Shown here: one piece after another, positions 4,815 through 11,368 of the stretch
Layout: each line of letters begins with the position of its first letter
How positions within the stretch are numbered: position 1 is the stretch's first letter
Source of the DNA: Flavobacteriales bacterium UBA6165
Lineage (GTDB): Bacteria; Bacteroidota; Bacteroidia; Flavobacteriales_D; Crocinitomicaceae
Reading direction: 5' to 3'
Assembly: GCA_002422285.1 (NCBI GenBank)
Contig: DIUF01000107.1
Coordinates: forward strand, 1 to 11,368
DNA length: 11,368 nucleotides
The notes under the pieces: model-generated
Databases searched by the model: none
What the model was told of the DNA's origin: nothing
What the model saw: the letters and a program-made list of their open reading frames with translations, nothing else
Position numbers and translations under genes: made by a program

Positions 4815-6386
4815 CTATTTATATTTAACGATTTCTCCTGATTTCAATTTTTGAAAATAAGATTTCAAATCGGTCCGTACTTCGCCAGAAAGGACAAATA
4901 GCCCGAGGATATTCGGGAAGGCCATTGCAAGAATCATCATATCAGAGAACACCAAAACCGATTCTAAATTGCTAGATGTTCCTATAACTACGAAAAGCAT
5001 AAACATAAATTTGTAAGTGTAGTCCATCGCTTTAGAGTCGCCGAAAAGATAGGTCCATGCTTTCAAACCATAATATGACCAAGCTAACATAGTTGAAAAA
5101 GCGAACATCAACACTGCAAATGACATGATGTATCGGAAATTTAATCCTAATACACTCTCAAAAGCACTTGATGTTAGACTCGCACCTGATAATCCCTCTG
5201 TTGTTAAATGTGTTCCAGTAAAAATGATGACCAACGCCGTCATGGTGCAAACCACAACTGTATCAATGAAAGGCTCTAGTAAAGCGACAAGTCCCTCACT
5301 TATAGGCTTATCTGTTTTAACTGCGGAATGCGCAATTGAAGCAGAGCCCACACCCGCCTCATTGGAAAAAGCAGCGCGTTGAAAACCAATAATCAAAACA
5401 CCGATAACACCTCCACCAATAGCTTTTGAATCAAAAGCCCCATTGAAAATGGCCGAAAATGCGACCCCTATTTGATCGATATGAACTCCAATGATAATCA
5501 AGGCGCTAATTACGTATATACCAACCATTAATGGAACAACTTTATCGGTAACACGAGCAATACTTTTTATACCTCCAATGATAACAACACCAACAAAAAA
5601 AGCAAGAATAAATCCGAACAACACTTTGTGCTCTTTCAAGCCTGAGAAGGTTCCGCTCAACTGCTCAAAAGCTTGATTGGCTTGATACATGTTTCCTCCT
5701 CCCACTGAGCCTCCAATACACAGAATAGCAAATAAAACAGCCAAAGCCATACCGATGTAGCTTGTTAGGCCCTTTTCACCTTTAGACAAATCCATTCTAT
5801 CGTTGAAAGACATCTTCTGACGTACTTTATCTCGCAAGGCAAAACCGCGACTTAGGTAATACATTGGACCTCCAGAAACCACACCGTTTTCGTTGATTTT
5901 TCGATATTTCAAGCCCAAAGTACATTCTACAAATTTGGAGGACATTCCTATAAGTCCTGCAACAATCATCCAAAAAGTTGCACCTGGTCCACCCAATGAA
6001 ATGGCAGCCGCAACGCCACCAATGTTTCCTAACCCTACAGTTCCTGATAGTGCAGTTACTAATCCTTGAAAATGCGAAACTTCACCTTTATCATCGGGAT
6101 TGTCGTATCTGCCTCGAACCAAATCAATGGCATGTTTGAAACCGCGAATATTTACAAATCCCATTCGGAATGTAAAAAAAACGGCTCCCAGAATCAACCA
6201 AATAACAACGATAGGCATACCAAAACCTAAACTATCGAATGGCTTATAAAAAATAACAAGTTCAAGGAAGTCAACAATAGGTTTGAAGGCTCCATCTATT
6301 TTGTCGGCAAAAGTGGGTGCATCAGACTGTGAAAAAGTGAACTGAGAAGTGCCAAGAAATAGAAATGCGAATAATATTTTCTGCAT
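4815..6386 (-). CDS. Alanine/glycine:cation symporter (AGCS family)
   Basis: This 523-residue inner membrane protein belongs to the alanine or glycine:cation symporter family, which takes up small neutral amino acids with Na+ or H+. It carries the family signature at 112-140 (SGTVGLGNIGGVAAAIS then GGPGATFWM), GGPMYYL at 172-178 and the conserved stretch FQRAAFSNEAGVGSASIAHS from 335, with about ten or eleven hydrophobic segments. The first 20 residues (MQKILFAFLFLGTSQFTFSQ) resemble a signal peptide, making the protein longer than typical members of about 450 residues. The ATG is at 6384-6386. The HhH gene starts 6 nt downstream, so translation may be coupled. Substrate and coupling ion cannot be assigned from sequence. 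Confidence 0.93.
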   Translation of the reverse strand: MQKILFAFLFLGTSQFTFSQSDAPTFADKIDGAFKPIVDFLELVIFYKPFDSLGFGMPIVVIWLILGAVFFTFRMGFVNIRGFKHAIDLVRGRYDNPDDKGEVSHFQGLVTALSGTVGLGNIGGVAAAISLGGPGATFWMIVAGLIGMSSKFVECTLGLKYRKINENGVVSGGPMYYLSRGFALRDKVRQKMSFNDRMDLSKGEKGLTSYIGMALAVLFAILCIGGSVGGGNMYQANQAFEQLSGTFSGLKEHKVLFGFILAFFVGVVIIGGIKSIARVTDKVVPLMVGIYVISALIIIGVHIDQIGVAFSAIFNGAFDSKAIGGGVIGVLIIGFQRAAFSNEAGVGSASIAHSAVKTDKPISEGLVALLEPFIDTVVVCTMTALVIIFTGTHLTTEGLSGASLTSSAFESVLGLNFRYIMSFAVLMFAFSTMLAWSYYGLKAWTYLFGDSKAMDYTYKFMFMLFVVIGTSSNLESVLVFSDMMILAMAFPNILGLFVLSGEVRTDLKSYFQKLKSGEIVKYK

Positions 6387-6404
6387 GGTTTAAATTTTGA
6401 AGCG

Positions 6405-6412
6405 CTAAAGTA
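6405..6412 (-). promoter_or_regulatory. Weak candidate -7 box upstream of the AGCS symporter
   Basis: The 68-nt gap between the TolC-like gene and the symporter holds TACTTTAG on the minus strand, one mismatch from TAnnTTTG. No convincing TTG lies at the -33 distance. A promoter is plausible here because the efflux operon and the symporter are functionally unrelated, but the match alone is weak. No terminator hairpin is visible in the gap. Confidence 0.3.
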
Positions 6413-6454
6413 AGAAAAAAATTCACGATTGAATAGATAGGATTGAGTCACTCC

Positions 6455-7777
6455 TTAATTCGCAACTTCCAAACTCAACATACCACCAATTCTAAACAAT
6501 TCATAAAATGCTTCAATTCGGGAATATTGGGTGTCTAAATGATTGAGTTGCGCCTGCAAATATTGGTTGCGAACATTCAGCAGATCAAAAGAAGAAACCG
6601 ATCCGAAATTGAAACGTTCTGATGTCATTTCATATAATTTCTGGGCATAAATGATGTTTTCTCCAGATACTTCAATGAGTCGATTTCTCATTTGAAACAA
6701 ACTGATGAGCGTCTCTGTATTGTTGCGCACCGAACGCTTCAAATCTTCAATGTTCATTTGAGCAATTTCTTCATTGATTTTCGCCACCTCTACTGCTCGC
6801 TTCGACTTCCAATTGTTGTATAGATTGTAGCGAAAAGTGGCACCCACAAAATAGTTGGGCACAGAAATACTAGCATTAAAAAGATTGTTTTCTAGCTCTC
6901 TAAAGGAGTTGTTGGAATACTGATAACCGGCTTGAATAGCCACTACTGGATACAGGAAAGACTGTTGGATTTTGGTGTTTGTTTCCGCTAAATTCAGATT
7001 AAGGTATTGGTTCTGCAAATTTCGGTTGTTTTCATACAAACCTTTTCGAAGTTGATCAAAATCAACCAAGGGAAGTGTAAATTGTAATGGGTCTGTTGGA
7101 TTGAATAAAGTGTCTATTTCGAAATTAAGAAGTAAACTCAAATTACGCCGTGCATTGTCATAAGACATTTCTTGCAATAAAACATTCATGGAATCGCTGA
7201 GCAACTGGTTCTTGAACTGCATTAACTCCAATGAATTTGCACTCCCGTATTGCTGTTTGACCTCAAAATACGCAATTCGTTCGCGAGAAAAACTGAGTAG
7301 TTCTCTAAGAAACTTAAGCTTTTCTTTATGCAATACGGCAGTATAGTACACCTTGATAACCTCCAAAACCGTGTTTTCAATAATCAACATGGCGTTTCCT
7401 CGGGATTGTTGTTCTAAATAATCCAAACGCTGTTTATTCATCAGAACAAAAAAGCCGCTAAAAACATTCCAATTCAAATTAATGGACGGCTGAAAAGATT
7501 GCTGCAATATCAATCCAGGCGTAAATGTAAACGGATTATCGCGGTTGTCTTGAATTACATTATTGAACGTTGCATTCAAGGAAACCGTAGGAAAAAGTCC
7601 AGCCTCCGACCACTTGTTGTTTTTGTCGGCGATATCAATTTGTTTGTTAGAAATCAGGATTTGATAGTTGCGTTCCAATGCCAAATTAATGGCGTCTTGC
7701 AGACTCAAGTCTTGTGCTCGAATTGAAAACTGGAACGAACACAATATAAAAACTATGAACATTGGCAACTTATTCAT
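6455..7777 (-). CDS. TolC-like outer membrane efflux protein
   Basis: This 440-residue protein has a Sec signal peptide (about 1-21, ending SIRA before QDLSLQDAI) and the mature opening typical of outer membrane efflux proteins (LSLQDAINLALERNYQI). Two OEP repeats follow at about 25-205 and 225-420, largely long helices with heptad-like spacing (for example 130-215 and 355-430). In this family three protomers form a channel-tunnel that exports substrates delivered by an inner membrane pump. The cysteine at 13 is not in a lipobox, so it is unlikely to be a lipoprotein. The ATG at 7775-7777 overlaps the RND stop codon by 8 nt (ATGAATAA); a TTG one codon earlier is possible but less likely. It completes the adaptor-RND-channel set of this operon. 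Confidence 0.9.
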   Translation of the reverse strand: MNKLPMFIVFILCSFQFSIRAQDLSLQDAINLALERNYQILISNKQIDIADKNNKWSEAGLFPTVSLNATFNNVIQDNRDNPFTFTPGLILQQSFQPSINLNWNVFSGFFVLMNKQRLDYLEQQSRGNAMLIIENTVLEVIKVYYTAVLHKEKLKFLRELLSFSRERIAYFEVKQQYGSANSLELMQFKNQLLSDSMNVLLQEMSYDNARRNLSLLLNFEIDTLFNPTDPLQFTLPLVDFDQLRKGLYENNRNLQNQYLNLNLAETNTKIQQSFLYPVVAIQAGYQYSNNSFRELENNLFNASISVPNYFVGATFRYNLYNNWKSKRAVEVAKINEEIAQMNIEDLKRSVRNNTETLISLFQMRNRLIEVSGENIIYAQKLYEMTSERFNFGSVSSFDLLNVRNQYLQAQLNHLDTQYSRIEAFYELFRIGGMLSLEVAN

Positions 7778-10700
7778 CAAGGTTGTTTTTTATTTTTTTC
7801 AAAGCAGGTTCTACAGCATTTCTCTCAGGCGTTTTTCCCAAAAAAAACAAGTGAAGGAAGCGCATAAAATCATTGCCAAAAAGAATAGCGGCAGGGAAGA
7901 AAAGTAGAATCATTAAGGTTCCGAACAATACGCCAAATGCAATAGACACCGCCATTGGTATTAGAAATTGGGCTTGCATAGACGTTTCTGCAATCAAAGG
8001 AAGTAAACCAGCTACCGTGGTAACTGTAGTTAACAAAATTGGGCGAAATCTGGATTTTGCAGCCTCCAAAACAGAGGCCTTTATGTCTTTGGTTTCTTTC
8101 AAAACTTGGTTGTATCGATCCATAAAAACGATGGTGTCGTTGACCAAAACCCCCAACAATCCAATCATTCCGAAAACGCTCAAAAGTGAAACAGGAATCC
8201 CAACCAAGCCATGACCAATTATGGCTCCGGCTATTCCAGAAGGAAGCACCAAGAAAATCATCAGGGCTTGATAAAGTGAGCGGAAATGCAGTGTGATAAT
8301 TATAATCATGATAATCAGCACAATCAAGGTCATAGACATCATAGACGCACTACTTTTTTTACTGCGTTCAGCTTGACCAAGGGCTACAACTTCGACACTT
8401 GGAAACATTTGATTGAGCGTTGGTATAATTTCCGTTGAAATGTGTTGATTTACAATTCCTGTAAAATCTGGGTTCCGTACATCTGCAGAAATGGTAACCA
8501 AGCGCATGCCATCGCGTCGTTTCAAATTTTCATAACCCCGACCAATTGTATAATCAGCAACTTCGCGCAATGGGATTTCCATTCCTTGGGCTGTTTTTAT
8601 GCGCATGTTTTGCACATCAGAAATTGAAGAGCGATCTGAACGTGGATATCTCAACCACAATTTTATTTCATCGGTTCCTTTAATCAAACGCTGCACTTCT
8701 TGGCCGAAGAAACCTTGACGAATTTGATTCAAGATATCAGAGCGCGTAAGACCATACATTTCGGCCAAGGGTTTCATGTCGAGATACATTTCCTTCCTGC
8801 CAGGAGTTTGGTCATCCATCACATTTATGGATTGAGGGTGTTTGTTCAACTCTTGTTTGAAATACTTGTTGGCAGCAGCTAGAGACCTTTCATCAGTAGA
8901 ACTCAAACCATAAGCCACGGGTTTTCCCCAACGGCTCATACCTGTAACCACAAATTCTTTAGAAACACGAACCTGGTCTGTCTTTTCCAAACGGTCAATC
9001 AGGCCGTTCATGAATTCCTGAATTGAAGCTTTTTTTCCTTCTGCATCACAAAATACCTGCACGTTGGCCACGTGATTACCAACCTGTCCGATGTTTTGAG
9101 TCCACCCAACAAAAGTTACATAATCGCGAAGCAAGGTGTCTCCAGTTTTGTCGATAAGGCGTTGATTTTCTTCATATACAGCATCCAAAGCAACCTCAAT
9201 AAATTCTTGAGCAACACGTTTATTTTCTCCTGGCTCGTAAGCTACTTCTATTGTAAACATATCGGGTTCAATGTTTGGGAAGAAAGTAAAAGGTACCCTT
9301 CCTGACATTAAATTTCCAAAACCATAAATAACAAAAAATAGCGGAATAAAAACGAAAAAACGATACCTTTTTCCGGAAATAAAAAAACTGACAGAATTGC
9401 CAATAACTCCCTCCTTAAAAAAGTTGATGATGCGCTCTGCCAAGTTCCTTGCGTGCCCCTCCAAAGCAGAACGGTTGAATCCAATAAATATTAATACCAC
9501 CGCAAGAGCCATCAGTGCAAAAGGGAAAAGCATTTGTGATGTCGTGGCATCGTCTGGAATCAAACGAGCACCGACAAAAATCAACACAAGACCAAGTAGC
9601 ATGATGAAAAGTCCGACATACCAAGTCCACTGACCTTTCTTCTCTTCACTTAAAACCTTCTTACTTGCCAAATGCGATGGCAAAACGAAAAAAGCTTCAA
9701 ACAAAGAGAATACCAAACATGCAATAACCACAATGGCCATTTCGCGCATCATCTCCATGCCCTCAATGAAAAGAAGTAGAGAAAAGGCAACAATCGTGGT
9801 CATCACGGAGGTAAAAACAGGTTGCAACACCTCCATTGTGCCGTCAAGAGCCGCCATTGGAGCAGATTTACCGCGTTCGAAATGCGTATATATGTTTTCA
9901 GCAATTACAATACCATCGTCCACCAAAATCCCCACCACGAGTATCATTCCAAAAAGCGTAATCATGTTGATGGTGATGCCAAATGCCAATCCAAAAATAA
10001 ACATCCCCAAAAATGAAAAGGGAATCCCGAATGCAACCCAAGCAGAAAGTTTCAAATTGAGGAAGAGCCCCAAAGCCACGAGGACTAAAATCAAACCTAC
10101 TTTTCCATTTTCAGTGAGCAAATCAATACGCTCTGCCAACATTTCATCAAAAGCAAAAAGCACATTGATGCTAAAATCGTCTTGGTCTTTGTTGAATTTT
10201 TCTGCATAAGATTTTACTGTCTCTGCGATAGAGCGCAAGTCTTGGTCGGTGGTCTTTTCTAAATTAAAAACTACCGTTGGCATGCCGTTGAATCGAGCCA
10301 ACTCACTATTTTCATTCAGTTCAAAGCGTATATCGGCAACATCTTTTAGCAACAAACTTTGTCCGCCCTGCATACCACGAATTACAATTTGTCCCAACTC
10401 TTCTGTATCGGTGGTGCGCGACGAACTTCTGATGATAATTTCTTTATCCGAACCGCGAATGATACCTGCGGTAAGGTCGATGTTTTTGGAGGCTATGGCA
10501 CGAGAAATCTCATCAAAAGTGATACCGTAGCGCAACAAATCAGATTCGCGTACTTCAACCACGAGTTCTACTTCAGGGAAAACATCTTTGCGAATTTGGG
10601 TAACCGTTTTTGAGTTGAGTAATTCATTTTCAATATCTTGCGCCTTCATACGGAGATCCATCATGGAGAGACTTTCATTCTTCATGCTGATTCCAATGAC

Positions 10701-11123
10701 CATCACTGTGCTGGCCATACCGCCGGTTTTCAATCGCTTGATGATGGGTTTTTCTGCACCTTGCGGAAAAGAATTGATGGAGTTTATTGCATTTTCAACA
10801 TCACTCAAAAGCTCATCCATATCAGCATTTTGATAGGCTTCAATGGAAATTGTACAGATATTTTCTGAAGAAGTAGTAGAAACGTGTTCGATGTCTTTTA
10901 ATCCTTTGACGGCTTGTTCAATTTTAATGGCAACCCCCTCTTCCATTTCGGAGGGAGAAGCACCAGGATACATCACAGAAATCTGGATGCGCATGGGGTC
11001 CAATTCAGGAAAAAACGAACTTTTCATATTCAATAAGGACCACAAACCAAAAAGACTGATGACCACGATGAAGGCATTGGTCCAAATCGGATATTTGATG
11101 AAAAATGCAATTAAATTTCTCAT
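7770..11123 (-). CDS. RND-family efflux permease with two extra membrane segments
   Basis: This 1117-residue inner membrane pump has the duplicated RND layout: TM1 (about 10-32), first porter domain (about 40-330), TM2-TM6 (340-482), TM7 (588-605), second porter domain (about 615-915) and TM8-TM12 (927-1082). The TM4 proton-relay aspartates D402-D403 are present (GILVDDGIVIAEN), as are counterparts of AcrB R971 and T978 (R1025, T1032). The TM10 lysine is replaced: GVLVNDTIVFMD (991-1002) has Asn/Asp. It exceeds the usual 1030-1050 residues because two hydrophobic segments (about 499-521 and 531-549) sit between TM6 and TM7. Such pumps use the proton gradient to export drugs, detergents or lipids; the substrate is unknown. 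The ATG at 11121-11123 is preferred over a TTG two codons earlier that abuts the adaptor stop. Confidence 0.93.
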   Translation of the reverse strand: MRNLIAFFIKYPIWTNAFIVVISLFGLWSLLNMKSSFFPELDPMRIQISVMYPGASPSEMEEGVAIKIEQAVKGLKDIEHVSTTSSENICTISIEAYQNADMDELLSDVENAINSINSFPQGAEKPIIKRLKTGGMASTVMVIGISMKNESLSMMDLRMKAQDIENELLNSKTVTQIRKDVFPEVELVVEVRESDLLRYGITFDEISRAIASKNIDLTAGIIRGSDKEIIIRSSSRTTDTEELGQIVIRGMQGGQSLLLKDVADIRFELNENSELARFNGMPTVVFNLEKTTDQDLRSIAETVKSYAEKFNKDQDDFSINVLFAFDEMLAERIDLLTENGKVGLILVLVALGLFLNLKLSAWVAFGIPFSFLGMFIFGLAFGITINMITLFGMILVVGILVDDGIVIAENIYTHFERGKSAPMAALDGTMEVLQPVFTSVMTTIVAFSLLLFIEGMEMMREMAIVVIACLVFSLFEAFFVLPSHLASKKVLSEEKKGQWTWYVGLFIMLLGLVLIFVGARLIPDDATTSQMLFPFALMALAVVLIFIGFNRSALEGHARNLAERIINFFKEGVIGNSVSFFISGKRYRFFVFIPLFFVIYGFGNLMSGRVPFTFFPNIEPDMFTIEVAYEPGENKRVAQEFIEVALDAVYEENQRLIDKTGDTLLRDYVTFVGWTQNIGQVGNHVANVQVFCDAEGKKASIQEFMNGLIDRLEKTDQVRVSKEFVVTGMSRWGKPVAYGLSSTDERSLAAANKYFKQELNKHPQSINVMDDQTPGRKEMYLDMKPLAEMYGLTRSDILNQIRQGFFGQEVQRLIKGTDEIKLWLRYPRSDRSSISDVQNMRIKTAQGMEIPLREVADYTIGRGYENLKRRDGMRLVTISADVRNPDFTGIVNQHISTEIIPTLNQMFPSVEVVALGQAERSKKSSASMMSMTLIVLIIMIIIITLHFRSLYQALMIFLVLPSGIAGAIIGHGLVGIPVSLLSVFGMIGLLGVLVNDTIVFMDRYNQVLKETKDIKASVLEAAKSRFRPILLTTVTTVAGLLPLIAETSMQAQFLIPMAVSIAFGVLFGTLMILLFFPAAILFGNDFMRFLHLFFLGKTPERNAVEPALKKIKNNLDE

Positions 11124-11129
11124 ATCCAA

Positions 11130-11368
11130 TTATTTTGGGATTCCAACAACTTTTGCACTATCCGCAATAAACTCCGAGGAATTGATGAGCACCTGCATTT
11201 TTTTATCTAAGCCACGAACCAATAAAGTGTCTGGGAAAGAAGCCACAATTTCAATTGGCAATTCAACGATTGAACTGTCGCGAATGATGCGCACTTTATC
11301 GTTTTTAACAGCCAAATATGGAAGCGCCATCACCTCCTCAAAAGATTCTTTGTTCAACTTGATGTGTA
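11130..11368 (-). CDS. Probable RND periplasmic adaptor (membrane fusion protein), C-terminal end
   Basis: The reading frame enters from the right edge without a start codon and ends at TAA (11130-11132), giving 78 complete codons plus a partial one. The visible part contains LPYLAVKNDKVRIIRDSSIV and LLVRGLDKKMQVLIN, resembling the C-terminal membrane-proximal domain of HlyD/AcrA-type adaptors (allowed-value strand, then a 'V-x-G-L-x-x-G' type turn), ending with SAKVVGIPK. Such proteins bridge the RND pump and the outer membrane channel. The assignment rests as much on position as on sequence: it lies 6 nt before the RND ATG, and adaptor-RND-channel is the standard operon order. The apparent start at 11357 is only an internal TTG codon. 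Confidence 0.75.
   Translation of the reverse strand, partial: HIKLNKESFEEVMALPYLAVKNDKVRIIRDSSIVELPIEIVASFPDTLLVRGLDKKMQVLINSSEFIADSAKVVGIPK

Noticed and set aside
7873..8214. A 113-codon plus-strand open frame antisense to the RND C-terminus
   Set aside because: It mirrors the TM10-TM12 coding region and has no recognisable domain or leader. It is explained by codon bias of the real gene.
9733..10209. A 158-codon open frame on the plus strand inside the RND gene
   Set aside because: It is antisense to conserved RND sequence including the TM4 Asp pair. Its composition (runs of Ile, Thr, Ser, Lys, Pro) is that of a shadow frame, and no promoter or protein family is recognisable.

Overview
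The window looks like the chromosome of a member of the Bacteroidota, most likely Flavobacteriia. Four things point that way: low G+C content; two promoters of the Bacteroidota type (TAnnTTTG with an upstream TTG/TTTG); no usable Shine-Dalgarno sequence before any start codon; and the gene order rpsU - xer - hpf - tRNA cluster - tuf, which I recall as common in this phylum. Every gene I can support lies on the minus strand, so transcription runs from high to low coordinates. I see no insertion sequence, prophage, CRISPR array or defence island. This is an ordinary core-genome segment with a few local oddities.

In transcription order, 11368-6455 holds a tripartite efflux operon: the C-terminal end of a probable periplasmic adaptor, a full RND permease, and a TolC-like outer membrane channel. 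They are 6 nt apart and 8 nt overlapping, so expression is probably coupled and the three products probably form one envelope-spanning pump. The permease has two extra hydrophobic segments between TM6 and TM7 and lacks the AcrB-type TM10 lysine.

6386-2157 holds housekeeping genes: an alanine/glycine:cation symporter, a membrane-anchored ComEA-like helix-hairpin-helix protein that starts with GTG, adenine phosphoribosyltransferase (apt), and an acyl-CoA dehydrogenase. The first pair and the last pair are each closely spaced.

2132-611 is a translation-linked unit. A well-formed promoter drives rpsU (bS21). A hairpin with a T-tract follows, and its T-tract ends directly at the xerC start codon. 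xerC and hpf (ribosome hibernation factor) then lie 4 nt apart and end at a strong intrinsic terminator.

580-1 is a stable-RNA operon with its own promoter: tRNA-Thr(TGT), tRNA-Tyr(GTA), tRNA-Gly(TCC), tRNA-Thr(GGT) and the first codons of tuf (EF-Tu). This is the same order as thrU-tyrU-glyT-thrT-tufB in Escherichia coli. The efflux operon aside, much of the window serves translation and ribosome biology.
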